A stretch of DNA of 64,000 nucleotides from Temnothorax longispinosus (GCF_030848805.1 NC_092358.1:15096469-15160468), one strand, 5' to 3'. Shown: positions 1 through 12,300, counted from the first letter of the stretch. The notes: a model not told the origin generated them from the sequence alone. Numbers and translations: made by a program.

Positions 1-320
1 GGACTATATATATGCAATCTTTTTTTTAACACTTGTCCAGAAATTACTTTATATAGTTAAAATTGTAGGATACAATTTACTTTTTTTTAATGAAAACAAA
101 TTTAATATTTTGATTATTCTCAAAATAGAAAAAAATGTATAATATTCTTTAATACAATACTGTATTATTACTATCACTTGAATATTATAGCTTCCTTTTA
201 AAAGATGAAATATATTAAAACGGAATGGAATAGCTAAATAAATGTCTCCCTTTCGTCCTTTTTTTTAAATCCATCAAATTCTGCACTCTTCCCATCGACA
301 TTATATTTGGATGTACCGAC
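1..320. other. gl intron, AT-rich
   Basis: This is intron sequence downstream of gl exon 4. No further zinc-finger codons occur here on the minus strand, so the next exon is outside the window. Confidence 0.6.
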
Positions 321-677
321 CTGAACGGCTTCTCTCCAGAGTGGGTGCGCAGGTGAGTTTTGAGAGTACTAGGTCTGGCATACGATTTGCCACATATCCT
401 ACACATATTGGGTCTGCCATTATCTTCGGGGGTGATACCGCCAGCAGTTGGACCCGTGGTATTTACACAGATCGCATGTTCACCCCCGAGCTGCAGCCGG
501 CCACCATTATGATGCGGCTGAGGGTGGGAGGGATGACCGATCAGACTGCTATTGGTCGGCGCGCCCTGATTCACCCTCGCGGTCGTTTGCGCCGCCACCT
601 CCACCGGATTGCCGTACTGTGGGGCGGGACTTAGAAGAGGTTCCACGCCCCATGCTGACGAATAACTTTGTTCGTAT
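321..677 (-). CDS. gl: gl coding exon 4, first zinc finger
   Basis: The acceptor is tgtatgtttttag|A and the donor is TTCAG|GTCGGT. It begins YEQSYSSAWGVEPLL and ends with the first C2H2 finger (two Cys in CRIC, two His in HLRTH) and the linker SGEKPFR. The split Arg codon continues in an exon beyond the left edge of the window. Confidence 0.9.
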
Positions 678-3600
678 CTAAAAACATACACACACACATA
701 CACAAAGATAAAGATAGAGATACAGACGTATAACAGAAGAGCAGAGATAGGATCAAATAACTGCACTTTGCAGGGAAGATGTAGAAAACAAGATGGCGGC
801 CATTGTTGGGAGATGAACGTTTTTATAGAAGTAATTGATGGTTGAGATAGTTTCAAAGATAATATTACAATATAAGGATGAAAATTTTAAGAAGAGAAAA
901 ATTTTTCTAATTATTTTTTAAAATATTTTTAATAATGAAATATCTGCTCGGTAAACATTTTTTTATACAAAAACATGTATAAATGTAATTTTATATAAAA
1001 TATATCCATATACAATATCGCTAATAAATAAAGAATATCGCCTATTTAACAATAAATAAGTTTTCAGGAGAGACTGTGTTAAAAATGAAATATACAACAA
1101 CTATCTATATAATAAACATTCTTGAATGAACATTGAAACTTACATCTGTAAATAATATGTATGATTATTTACCTTACCCTGTAGAATGATACGAAACAAA
1201 TCGAAGTCAAAAAGTACACTTGGGGAAAATTATTATATAAGTAGATAAGATTGTTTATTTATAGATGATATGTCTTTCTCTTGTATAATCTCTGTCGGTA
1301 TATACAGGAAAATATTAAAACAAATAATTAGAAAAATAACTTTTGAACTGTTTTTTATAAAAAGTAAAATTGCGATTACGACACTCTCTATACATATAAT
1401 TATATATTTACATACGATTATTACATTATTATGATTATAATATAGGCAATTTTTTATTTCCTCAAACTTTACTGTCTATCAAAAAATGCGAAAATTTTTT
1501 TTTTAATTATTTTTTCTGTGTACATATATGAACAGAGATTATATGAAAAATTTTCTACCGGGTGATATAATCATATATTACAAAATTAGTAGATAATAAT
1601 TGAGACAAAATTAGTAGCAAAAATGGGTTAATAATGGATTAGCGAACATTTCTTTGGCTGATTTGGATAAGAAGAGAGAGAAGAAGAAGAAGAAGAAAGA
1701 AAATCCTTACCCGGAGTGCATATTCATGTTCATGGTCATGTTCATCGACACATTGACGGACATGGCGGCAGATGCAGAACCGTAGTGACCCGGGCCTGGA
1801 ACCGACGGGCCCAGATTCTGCACATAGTCCTGTGAGTAATGATGAGCCGCGGCGGAGCTGGTGCCAGTGGTGTAATAGCTGGCCGTCGGGCTTCCAGGAT
1901 GCACTACCGCATGTTTCAAGGATAAAAGAACGTCGGCAACACCCTCGCCGTTCGCGCCGTTGCTCGTCCTTGGCACGCATTCGCCCCGTGAGCAGCCCCA
2001 GCTGGAAGAAGCCTTGAATTTTATGGGTTTCGTCGAATTGTCAACTTGTCGTCAGGTCAATAAAAGCGTAATTGTATATAGGAGAGAGAAAAACTAAATG
2101 TGCGTGTGTAGTGCGTGCGTGTGTGTGTTTAGATACAGTTATGTGCAAAATAATGGCACCGGCTAAAAAAACGAAGAAAAATCTAAATTTAAAATTAATC
2201 AACTTAAAAATAATTTCCTTATTTATTAAATATACATCAATTAACAGAAACATAAAACATCTCATCTCATTATTACAAAAAGATAACAATAAAAAATGGA
2301 ATTTTATTAAAATTTAGAATTTTCTTCATTTTTTCAGCCGGTGCTATTATTTTGTACATAACTGTATATTTTTAAAATTAATTTTTATTATGAAGATTAC
2401 AACAATTCATTTATATACATAGATTTAATTAAATATAACTAAATATAAATGCAATACGGTTTTTCAAGTACCTACATCATTTTAAGCATGAAATTTAAAT
2501 AATATATAAAAAATAGACGAGACATAAAACTGAAAAAAAGGAGGAGTGAAAGAAAAAAAGAACCAGCAAACTAACTTGTACGTTCCTGAGCATGGGCTGA
2601 ATAATCCTGGAGGTAAGGGATCCAAGTCCAGCGGGGGTAGAGGGAAACCTGCCATATCGTCGACCCAGAAGCTACCGCCAAATTCACTCACGGCCTGACC
2701 AGAAGTTGGAAGTTGCTGGCCCTGGTCGGCGCCGATATCAGTCGGCGAATTCTGCAGGTCCTGCAAGCGCAGCGTGCTTTGAAGAGCGGCGCCAAGGACG
2801 GCTGCCTCCTCGTTGTGATTGTCGGTTGATAGAGCGTCGTCACCCGAAAGCACCCCTAGTGATCCAGAACAGAGGCTAGATGAGATAGTCGCCTCAATGC
2901 TATCCACGGAACCTAAGAATTCAGAAAACGTATCGATCAATTACCGAAGAATGATTTTTGCTGATTTCAGGATGTATATCGCTTACAGAGATTGTATATC
3001 GTTTACAGGATGTATATCGCTGTACAGAGATTGTGCACTGATATATCCTAAAAATCTGTGTTAAATTTGCGATCGATTGTCTAATCCGTTTCTGAGATAT
3101 TTGTTTTAAAAGTTACAGAAATTGCAATATATATAGATATACTTCTCATGTAAATATTATAATATGTATCTCTGCTCTTGTACAGTAAAAATAAATGAAA
3201 TTTTTATTGTACACTTCTATGACATCAAGAATTGCAATTACGGTTTTTTAAGTTTTTTTGTTAATATATATTTTTTAATTTTTTAATGATTTATTTAAAC
3301 AATATCAAGTACAAAAATGGGACAAAATTGCGATTTTTACGGTTTTTCTGCCCTAATGATAACATATGTTGTTTATGAATAATTTCTGAGACTAGCTGTA
3401 CACTGTTTAATCAAGAAAACAAAATTATACTACATATAGCTATACGTAAAACATCCTTAAGATATTCGAAACATTCAAGGATAACATTCATTTTAAAAAA
3501 GTACTTAAATTGTATGAAAGTTCATCAAATATCATACATTTTATAGTCTAATCCAATATATTGTTAATAAAACGTATTCGTACAATTATAATATAAATAA

Positions 3601-4437
3601 TATATGAATATCATAATGTGCATTATATGTGAAATATATATAACAATAAAATTATATACTGAGAACATTGTAATACATAAATATAAACATATGTTAAAAT
3701 TAGAAAAATATTGATACTTTTTTACGATATATTATCCTTTTATCACAATATAGGAATACATCAAGCGAACTTCATGCTACAATAAGGCTTGAAAATGAAA
3801 GATTTATCAAAGTTAATCGGAATAATCTTGATATTGGCAGCTATCCTATATGCCGGCACTCGCGATACTTTTTTTGATACTTATATAGATGTTGTTAATG
3901 AAGTAATTAAAAAAAAAAAAAAAAACATTATTATAAAATGTAGTAATAATACTGTACAAATTGGCTTTCTAATTTTCCACCCTCAAAGTTTGAAAAATTA
4001 TAATTATAATTAGTTTGCAAAAATTGACACATTACTTTTGCAGGAGTCACTTTAATTGTGTAATGCTTGATTATTGAAAAATATTTATTTTATTAGAGCA
4101 CTTTGGAACTGGATTGTTCTTATAAAATTGAACTGAATTGAAGTTTTTAGAATCTGGTAATGATTAAATAGACTAAATAATAATGACTAAATAAATATGT
4201 AGATTAGTTATCATTGTTCACAGTTTTAAAACTATTATTAGGGTAATCGATTAAGAAATATAACTATTTCCAGGAAATTTCACACTGTGTCACCCGCGTT
4301 TTCGCTTTCGTGATCGTCTTCGTGATTATCTTTGTGATCGCCGCCGTGTGATACGGAGGATCCCAGATCTCACCTGTGCCGAGGGTGTACGGCGGTTCGG
4401 AGGTGTTAACCGCGTGATGATTCTGCAGAAACTCCAT
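321..4437 (-). CDS. gl: Glass zinc-finger transcription factor, 5' part of gene (partial)
   Basis: Glass is a nuclear C2H2 zinc-finger transcription factor needed for photoreceptor differentiation in insects. Four minus-strand coding exons were assembled by eye: 4437-4374, 2912-2576, 2001-1711 and 677-321. Their phases agree (1, 2, 2, 2) and together they give about 349 residues. Recognition rests on the motif FWVDDMAGFPLPPLDLDPLP followed by FSPCSGTYN, on VADVLLSLKHAVVHP, on SMSVNVSMNMTM (also in Drosophila Glass), and on the first C2H2 finger CRICGKSYARPSTLKTHLRTH with its linker SGEKPF. The start is the first ATG after an in-frame TAG (4464-4462). The remaining fingers must lie left of position 1, because bases 1-320 read as intron. 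The N-terminus up to the FWVDDM motif is acidic and low in complexity, as is usual for this protein. Identification is strong; the exact first exon is somewhat less certain. Confidence 0.9.
1268..1570. repeat. Inverted-repeat element, copy 1 (gl intron 3)
   Basis: The stretch starts TCTTTCTCTTGTATAATCTC and ends with a weaker inverse of the same motif before ACCGGGTGATAT. It matches 13028-13450 over most of its length (shared blocks around AGAAAAATAACTTTTG, AAGTAAAATTG and GGCAATTTTTT). It is a small non-coding dispersed repeat. Confidence 0.55.
1711..2001 (-). CDS. gl: gl coding exon 3
   Basis: The acceptor is gcttcttccag|C and the donor is TCCGG|GTAAGG. The product starts WGCSRGECVPRTSNG and contains VADVLLSLKHAVVHP and the Met-rich conserved motif SMSVNVSMNMTMNMNMHSG. 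Phase 2 at both ends agrees with its neighbours. Confidence 0.88.
2136..2364. mobile_element. Mariner/Tc1-type MITE in gl intron 2
   Basis: Near-perfect terminal inverted repeats start CAGTTATGTGCAAAATAATG and are flanked on both sides by TA (2134-2135 and 2365-2366), the expected Tc1/mariner target duplication. The 229-bp element has no coding capacity and lies between gl coding exons 2 and 3. Confidence 0.75.
2576..2912 (-). CDS. gl: gl coding exon 2
   Basis: The acceptor is ttctgaattcttag|GT and the donor is TACAA|GTTAGT. It encodes an acidic Ser-rich stretch (begins SVDSIEATISS) and then the conserved FWVDDMAGFPLPPLDLDPLP block. The exon ends in phase 2 within an Asn codon, matching the SY-N context of Drosophila Glass. 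Confidence 0.85.
4374..4437 (-). CDS. gl: gl coding exon 1
   Basis: This exon encodes MEFLQNHHAVNTSEPPYTLGT plus one base. The donor is ACAG|GTGAGA. It joins in phase 1 to the next exon and completes a Gly codon. An in-frame TAG lies 27 bases upstream of the ATG. Confidence 0.7.
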
Positions 4438-4640
4438 CTCTGCGAAATTCTCGACGATGGCCTATCCCCCGGATGCACACCACTGCGCCCACCCACTTCT
4501 CCTCTTCGCAACCCTCGTCTCCTCTCTCTATGGAAACGCGCTATAGCGCTGGTCCAGCCCTCTCCGGTCGTCCCGGTAACGGCGCGTAGCTTCACCGCGA
4601 GCCGCCACTCGCCATTGATGCTGTTTTTTGCGACATAAAG
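4438..4640 (-). promoter_or_regulatory. gl: gl 5' untranslated region / promoter-proximal CpG-rich patch
   Basis: This patch directly upstream of the gl start codon is GC- and CpG-rich in an otherwise AT-rich surrounding. Open frames on both strands look like by-products of base composition. It is most likely 5' UTR or a first non-coding exon; the transcription start cannot be placed. Confidence 0.4.
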
Positions 4641-5782
4641 TAAATGTGAAACTAGTTAAAAGCTATTTTAATTGTTTTGTTATGCACGATCAATTTTATT
4701 AAGTATATATTGCGAAATAGAAGGGTTCGTGGATCGATACAATCGAAATTATGCATTTTCTGCGGAAAAATAACTTATCTTTCAAGATAAAATTGACTTT
4801 TCTGTTAAGTGAGAATATTTATTTTGTTTATTACGAAATCATTTAGCTTCGTCGGACCGTTAAATTTGTGGATAGAAAAATTAGAGAAAATGCATGTAGG
4901 AAGGTAAGATAAAATAAAATGAAATATCTCTAATCTTTGATTTGTTTTGAAAATATAGTTAAGATAGATTAAATAAATTTATCTACAAAAAGTTAAAGTG
5001 TTCGCCATTGAGTTTTTATCATATATTATATAACATGAATAATCGACTAAAGGATATTAGGATTTTGAATAAAAATGTTAATTAATTGTCATAGTTTTGT
5101 CGTAATAAGAAAAGGGATTATGGATCTAATAATTGAGATATCTTCTGAAAAAAATTAATGTAAAAGAAAACGAATATGAAACTTTTCTTTGTTTCAATGT
5201 CTTATTTTTGTAAAAATTTTGTAAAAAGTTTAATTAAATTACAATCAGAATAACACACTTTGCAATAATTCTATTAACGATATATATAATAAATTCAAAT
5301 TTTGCCGAAAGTTACAGAACGAATCAAATATATACTATATTTTAATTTTTATGAAGAAAACTTTTCTTTTTCTAACATTATTAGAATTTTTTTAATAAAA
5401 AAAAAATTAGATATTTTGTATTTAATAAAAAAATAATAAAAAAAAAATTAGATATTTTGTTCTAGAATTGAGTGTCACAAATATATATGTAGCCGATTGG
5501 ATATATTTATGTGTTTTAATTTCCATGAGAAAAAAGATTTCCATTTCTGTATAGGACAATACCTTTTTTATTTTTCGAATACTTTATTTCATCAAATTAT
5601 TCTTTTATATATGAATGAGTCATGTACAATATTTATTATGCTCGATAAATATATTGCTAACGTTGGACCGAGATGTGACTGCAAAGATCGGCCAGATGAA
5701 TCAATGAATGACTTTTTATGAATGACCGAATGAAGAAGGAAAATGCACGTGCATACGGCTCGCTACACGCGTATAGACGTAC
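4641..5782. other. AT-rich intergenic stretch, nothing recognised
   Basis: It holds poly-A and poly-T runs and a short direct repeat around 5390-5460 (AAAAAATTAGATATTTTGT twice). No gene-like frame or transposon end was seen. Confidence 0.5.
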
Positions 5783-5871
5783 CTTTATGGCTTGGAAGAC
5801 CTGCCGGTCCCTGTTAGAGGGTTCTGCAGAAAACCTGTCGTTGGATATTCCCATTCACAGATCCGCGATGC
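5783..5871 (-). other. Possible exon upstream of gl (unrecognised)
   Basis: This GC-richer block has an acceptor tataaaaagatgcag|G and a consensus donor AAAG|GTACGT on the minus strand. One frame starts at an ATG (5854) and reads MGISNDRFSAEPSNRDRQVF up to the donor. It lies 1.3 kb upstream of gl on the same strand, so it may be a 5' non-coding exon of gl or part of another gene. It cannot be joined in frame to the possible exon at 7622-7767. Confidence 0.3.
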
Positions 5872-7621
5872 CTGCATCTTTTTATATGATCTTTACACTC
5901 GGTAGCCTTTGCCAAGAATCTTTATCTTCTTACAGCTAATGGTATGATCTCGATTTTTTTTCACTGCAAAGTTATACTTTCGTCCTCTAGGATAGTTCCT
6001 TCAAAATTGAATGGCGAATCATATCACTTCAACGATCACAATGCACTTAACAACACATGATAAGAAAACAAGTTCTTTATATCAATCGAAGTTTTCAGTC
6101 CACACTATCTCCGTAATTTTATTGGTCAAATTTTCTCGTTTTATAATATATCCTATTATTTCGTAACGTTTCAATTTTTTATACATTTTATGTGTATTAT
6201 ATATTAGATATCTCACGCACATTTTTCCATTCCATCATTTTAATTGTTTAAATTTTGTTATATATTATGTTATAATTTGACATTTTCTAACTAAAAATAT
6301 TTCACTTTTAGTGATATATTTCTCTTTACGTGAATATTTTGCACATTTTTGCGATATTTTCTCGCAAAATTAAAAATCTAGAGACAGGAACTGAAATACT
6401 TATATTTTAGATCGTATTTTATATAGTTTCAATTATAGAGCAAATTAATTACGCGTTTCATATTATGCGACTCTGAGTATTCGTTAGGTCTTCTTTTCTA
6501 TTGTATGTTGATTTATCACTTGTTTATCTCACAAACTTTTTAAATTTCTCTCATATTTTTCTGATGTCAGCTTTAATCTGATATCCTGGACATATAATCT
6601 TATACGTTTTGCATTTTTAATGACACTTCACTATTCCAGTTATTTTCGAACTATGATTGTTTTCCAACGAGTCAAATTATTAAATTATTTTCAAGAAATT
6701 ATTTAATCAAACTAATAACGACTTTTAAGATTCAGATGTAGAAAATCTGCCACTTTAAATCGTCTTAAAGAGTACTTTCGATTCAATTTTAAGTAATTAA
6801 ACTTTAACGCAACTTTTGGACGCGCGACTCTTAGAGACACTGCCATGCTGGCGGGATGGCATGTCAATGTCTCTTGGCTAACTAGCGATCTACCACCTAT
6901 CCACCACCCACTCTCTCACCCCTTAAAGCGGCTCACTGACTATGTACGTACCATCCGACCCCACTCCACTGCTCTCTATCCCTTTTTTCCCTCCTTGTGT
7001 CTCTGTCTTGGTCTCCCTTTCTTCTCTTTCTCGTTTCTTCTTTCACCAACTGAAACTGTGTACTAACATATTGTCGTCAGATCTTATGTATCTCTACTTG
7101 CGTAAAAATGACGTGCAAAGTGGCAGAACAACATGATGTACTTCTTGCAGTTAAAAAAATATCATTTTTTTTCTAAAGTCGAAAACAAAAAAAATTGGAA
7201 AATAATTATTAAAAATGTTGTTGGAAATTAAAATTATTAAAAAAATGAAAAGAAAACGAAACATACGTTATGAGAGAATATGAACTAATGAAATATCAGA
7301 AATGGCAAGATTTCCTTCTTTCTTCTTTTTCCTCCTTTTTTTACGAATCCGCCTCATGTAAGTAGAATAAGAATTTTAGAAGTGAAATTAATGTTTATAC
7401 TCATATTCATCAGTACAAGCAGATCATTGTTTTAATTATATTTAATCACGCCGTTGCCGCTGTCAAACAACGTGCATTATATATGACATCAGAAATATGG
7501 GATACTAATCGCTCGTTCGGCGATCATCGACGATCTTCTTCGGCTATACATATGACATATTATATATATCTTAGTTGGCTGGATGGAAGGGAGGTATTAT
7601 ATTTTCTCTAGATACCATTAC
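5872..7621. other. AT-rich intergenic stretch, nothing recognised
   Basis: No conserved reading frame was seen. A pyrimidine-rich stretch at about 6895-7050 gives spurious open frames on the plus strand. Confidence 0.45.
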
Positions 7622-7767
7622 CGCGCGCCGATCACGGTGGTCCTGCTCTTCGATACCCTTCTCGAGATCACCGGCTTGTAATGCCTTCCTTTTCGCGGAT
7701 ATTGACCAGTCAACGGTGAACTCGACCGTGGGTTCTCCTCGGCATGCAAAGATCCTGCGTCACTTTC
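7622..7767 (-). other. Possible exon (unrecognised)
   Basis: This GC-rich island has an acceptor acaaatccttcag|GAA and a donor GCGCG|GTAATG on the minus strand. One frame is open throughout (starts ESDAGSLHAEENPRSSS, ends basic RRVSKSRTTVIGA). No family was recognised. It may be an upstream exon of gl or an exon of an unknown gene. Confidence 0.3.
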
Positions 7768-7837
7768 CTGAAGGATTTGTTACTTCAACAACAATTCGAC
7801 GTTACATCACCTTGAATATGAATTTAGGGATAATATT

Positions 7838-8406
7838 ACACAGTAAAAAATCATATGTATATACATAGCGATCCATATGTTAAAATTTTCTTGTGTTACC
7901 CAAGATTTTATTATTATTTTAATGTAAAATTAACATACAACAGTTATGTTCTTATTTTCTTAACATTTTCATGTGTTACATTTATGTCAACGTGATAATG
8001 TAACACTTTATGTATGTCATTTAGAAATTAAATATTATTTTGAGTTCTTTTAACACAATTATTTTAAAAAATCAACACGACTTAAAGTTATTTTAACACA
8101 TAAACAAAAGTTAAAGTAAATTTTTAAATAATCGTAAACTTTGACATACACAATAATTACATTTACTAAAATTAAATGTTTCTATTACACATAATTCAAG
8201 TAAAATAATTAATATCATGTGTTAATATAATTTGAAAAATAAAGTCAAAAGAACAAATATAAATGTAAAGTATAGTGTCAATTAATTAATATTTCTAATT
8301 TGTCAACAAGTAACACGATTAATGAGTCATTTTAACTTAAAATTTAGAGTGGATTTTTTGGGATATGTAAAAAATGTTATAATTATGTTTTATTTTTTAC
8401 TGTGTA
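7838..8406. mobile_element. MITE with ACACAGTAAAAAAT ends
   Basis: The terminal inverted repeats ACACAGTAAAAAAT / ATTTTTTACTGTGT bracket about 570 bp rich in repeated TTAACACA / TGTGTTA words on both strands. No coding capacity. Confidence 0.5.
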
Positions 8407-8770
8407 TATCTATCAATTTAAACATAATATAAATAAGATATAACATTCTCTCTTATATATTATTTTGTTGTTTTATTATATTATTATTACATTATTAATT
8501 ATCATCAGGATAATACCTGTTTAATATATATTATTTAACATATTTTTCTCTTGTTACAATGAAATATGTTCTTGTATGGGATGGGGGAGGGGGTATAATT
8601 TTTATGAAATAAATGTAGAAAAAATTAATTTAAATAAATTCAATAATTGAAGTGTATATAAGAATATTGTAAGTATCTCAAATTTTTTATTACTTTGTAT
8701 TCTCATTAAAGTATGTTATCCTATAAGCGTATATTTGATTATCTTGTCTCATCATAATCCTAAGTACCGA

Positions 8771-8889
8771 ATGGCGAGTATAGACGGAACATCTGACTGC
8801 GTAGTTTCGATATGCGGACACAGGAAGAGGAAGTCAACCGCACGATCACGGCACACCGTCATCACCATGTTGTGTGTCATCGTATCAGC
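8771..8889 (+). other. Possible coding exon (unrecognised, hydrophobic end)
   Basis: An ATG-initiated frame reads MASIDGTSDCVVSICG, then a basic stretch (HRKRKSTARSRH), then a hydrophobic run TVITMLCVIVSA up to a donor GC|GTGAGG. The basic-then-hydrophobic pattern would fit the start of a membrane segment, for example entry into TM6 of a GPCR, but no partner exon was found. Weak evidence. Confidence 0.22.
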
Positions 8890-10970
8890 GTGAGGGTGCC
8901 AGTGAGAGCAAAGATCATGTTTTCCGCTCGTCCGAAATTTTTCGATATATATATAAAGTATCCCGTGCGTTTAATGAAAGACTTTCTGAATAATACGGAG
9001 TTAATTTTCTTTTCTTAATATATTTAGAGAATAATAGGTTTTAAATAATTAGTAATTAAAAGAGGGAGTCCAAGAAATATATGTTTTTTATTAGTTTTTT
9101 ATGCATGTAAGTAAATAACAAGAAGGCATATTTTTATATTTAATTTACTTAATATAAATCGTGTATTTAAAAGAAAATTTTGAACATTGCATTTCTTATA
9201 AAGATATTATATATGGCATAAGATAGAAGATATATACAAAAAATAATTTAAATTTTTGTTCATTTTATATTACAACGAATGTTAAAATGGTCTATGTAAA
9301 TTATGTCATTGTAAATGCATAATTAACACATAAGCAGAAAAAATAAAGAGAAAGAAAGAGGGAAAGAGCGGATCACATACATGGATCCAGAACTCATGAC
9401 ATGTCGTGTGTACAACCTGGTATTGACTTACACTTCCAATCGATTAGGTCTACGGTATTTATGTTGAGCCTCGTAAAAGATATTCTCTTTTTCTTTGGAT
9501 CTCAACAATAAATCAAATTAGTGATAATTATATTAAATAGTTCAGAGTTAAGCACTAAAGTAAGTAAAGAAAGGTGATTAAAAGTTTTTTAAAAATTTTA
9601 GAAAATTAAGAAAGTTGTAAAAAAAGATCAGAGAGATTTTACACTTAATTATATGTTTAATTATTTTATTTATTTTTTGCTACAAAAGATTAAATTAATT
9701 AAATTTAGAAGAATTAAATGATGATTTAAAGATTAAATTAGAAAAAATGATTTATTATAATTTAAATTGTATTATTAGAATTATTATAAGCTAAAATAAA
9801 AAAAATTAAACTATTAGATTAGAAAAAATTACGAAAAATACTAATAAACTTTAATGAACTTAAATACTAATAAACTTTAATATGCATTAAGTAAAAACAA
9901 ATTCAAAAAGTTAAAAATTTTTTTAAAACAATTAAAGCAATATCAACGAAAATAATTTATAGAAATCATCTTTAAAAACTATTTTTTATCTTAATTAGAA
10001 AATTAGTAATTTAAAAATTTGTTAGACCTTCCGTGACGAATTTTATTGAAACACTTTATTGAAACTAGAGTTTGCAAGTTCTTTCTTTAAACTTGCTTTG
10101 GAGCGACTATTCAGTCACCCTTCTCGCCTTTTTTCACTCCCTATTCGAATCGGGAATCCGTAGAATCATAGCAACGAATGGAAGCGACGGCAGGTACGAT
10201 ACGGGGTTTTTTGACGCACCTGTGTTTGCCCGCGACCAAAATCAAAGAAGAGATTAAGTACCATTACAAATTATGTAAACACGCACGTGAACTCAATCAT
10301 TCTTTTGACCCCCGCACACGCATTCTTTACATGATGACCACGTGCGTACGCACTATTTGTGTGCAAGGAGTTTGAATGCAGGAGGATTAAAATCTTCTGG
10401 TTACACGCAAACATAGATACAACATAGAACTTCTAACATTTGCAATTTATATATCTGAGTTGTTAAAAATAAATTTCTATTGCTTAATACAATTATATGA
10501 TGCTGATGATTACAATATTCAGCAAAAATTAATTTTTTTTTTTTTAGAACTTTTGAGAGAAAGCAAAAAATTATTTTCCATAATTTCTTAATGCTGAATA
10601 TATTTCTGTTTTTTTATAGTTACTGATTAATTATATTAAACATTTTATTTTTTATTTTTTTTTATCTCAAGCTAGTACCGTTTCTTTTTTGTAATATTCT
10701 TTTCTATTATGAAATTAAACAAAAAGTAACTTCTTCATGTATAATCATGTATGAAAAATTTTTTCCCAGAGAATTATATTAAAACAGCTCTTTCTTATAA
10801 CTTTAAACTTAAAACTGTGACATATTTGGACATTTCAGAGGAAAAAAAGCATCAAACGTCAAACGAATTACCAAAGAATGATTATTCTTTTTTTAACCTT
10901 TGTTGAGCCGTGTTATACATGCCAGAAATAACGTGTTTCGAGTTTCTTATTTCGGAAAAAGAGTTGGTGA
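8890..10970. other. AT-rich stretch, nothing recognised
   Basis: Long runs of simple AT-rich sequence. A slightly GC-richer patch at 10080-10260 has an open plus frame followed by CAG|GTACGA, but no recognisable product. Confidence 0.4.
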
Positions 10971-11195
10971 CAAAGAAGCTATAACCGAACGGCGCATCTG
11001 CCCACGAGGAGCCAGCTAAGAAAATAAGGCAGGGAAGCGCCGTCAAGATGATTATACATGCCGTAACCGTTTCCTCGGGATTAGGATATGCCCACTGTCC
11101 ACCTTTCCCCATCCACCATAGACGGTTCGTTCGAATAACCGATTGAATTACATGTGGCGCGTGCCAGCCGGCTACGCGCGGCTCGTGCACGCTTG
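10971..11195 (-). other. GC-rich island with open minus-strand frame (unrecognised)
   Basis: A 102-residue frame (11190-10882) contains a hydrophobic segment TACIIILTALPCLIFLAG after WAYPNPEETV. Base composition stands out from the surroundings, as exons or regulatory islands do. No splice pattern or family supports a gene call. Confidence 0.2.
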
Positions 11196-11660
11196 TTCGT
11201 ATGCGATTATGTTTATAAGCCGATATTACACCTAAGTACCTAACAAAACTAACAATTTTATCTCATCGAGATCCAAGAAGTGACAAAAGGCGATCTTCAT
11301 TGATTTGAGAACTAAAGACGCGTTCAAAAATTTGCACTTATTAATAATACAATTTAAATATAAAAAAAATATTTATTTTGTAAGTAATATTAAGTACTAA
11401 TATAACATTCAGTAATATTGCGAAAATAATGAAATCTTTATTTCTATTCCTTGCAACATAAGGCTCTGATAAATAATCGTGCTGAAAATCCATATACAAG
11501 ATTGTTAAAATACATACATTAATGAAATATGAAAATAATATTATATAGGAAAAGAAAAATTCTGTTGTTAAGAAAAATGGATTTATTTCATAACTAAAGT
11601 AACAGGCAGCGTGAAACGTATACTTGTTTTATTGCATTGACCAATTACAATATAAAAAAT
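11196..11660. other. AT-rich stretch, nothing recognised
   Basis: No gene or element was seen. Confidence 0.4.
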
Positions 11661-11661
11661 T

Positions 11662-12300
11662 GTGCAAATTAGAAATTTGCACTTGGCTTCCTCATAGAGG
11701 AAGCTTTAACTTCCGCAAATTTGGAGATATCGATCTATTTCTAATTTTATTATATTTTTCAGTCTTTTCTACCCCTATTTCATATATAATTCTTTTAAAT
11801 TCGGTTGATTAGACTTAGCTTTATACGCGATCAAAATCTCCGAAATTTCAAACGTCTGTAACTCCAGAACTAATTAACCAAATCTTAATTAATTATATAT
11901 GAAATAGGGGTAGAAAAAACTGAAAAATTTAATAGAATTAGATATAGATTGTTATCTCAAAAATTGAGAAAGCTATAGGATAAAACCGATAAAACACACT
12001 TTTCTATAAAAAAAATTTCAATAAAATCTATACCGGTCAACCGATTTTAATAAAATTTGAGGAGAACATACTTTCTATGATACTCTATTTGTGTGAAAAA
12101 TTTCAACCCGGTATCTAAAAAATTGTAGAAGTAGATGCGTGTACAAAAAATCCGTACATACACACACACATACATACATACTTCCGGACATTTTTTACTA
12201 ATACGATTTTTCAACATTTTAGAACATTTTAAACCATTTCCATCAAAATCTCGAAAAAAATTTTTTTCACCATCACAAAGCTTCCTCTATGAGGAAGCAA
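11662..12300. mobile_element. Palindrome-ended repeat element, copy 1
   Basis: The left end has two adjacent hairpins: GTGCAAATTAGAAATTTGCAC and then GCTTCCTCATAGAGGAAGC. The right end carries the same palindrome (GCTTCCTCTATGAGGAAGC). Inside are opposed copies of a shared core, CCCCTATTTCATATATAATT, followed by a GATT-rich word. The same architecture recurs at 43.4, 51.55 and 54.5 kb, and one end at 19.7 kb. There is no coding capacity. Confidence 0.65.

Noticed and set aside
311..681. Plus-strand frames over gl exon 4
   Set aside because: Shadows of the minus-strand zinc-finger exon.
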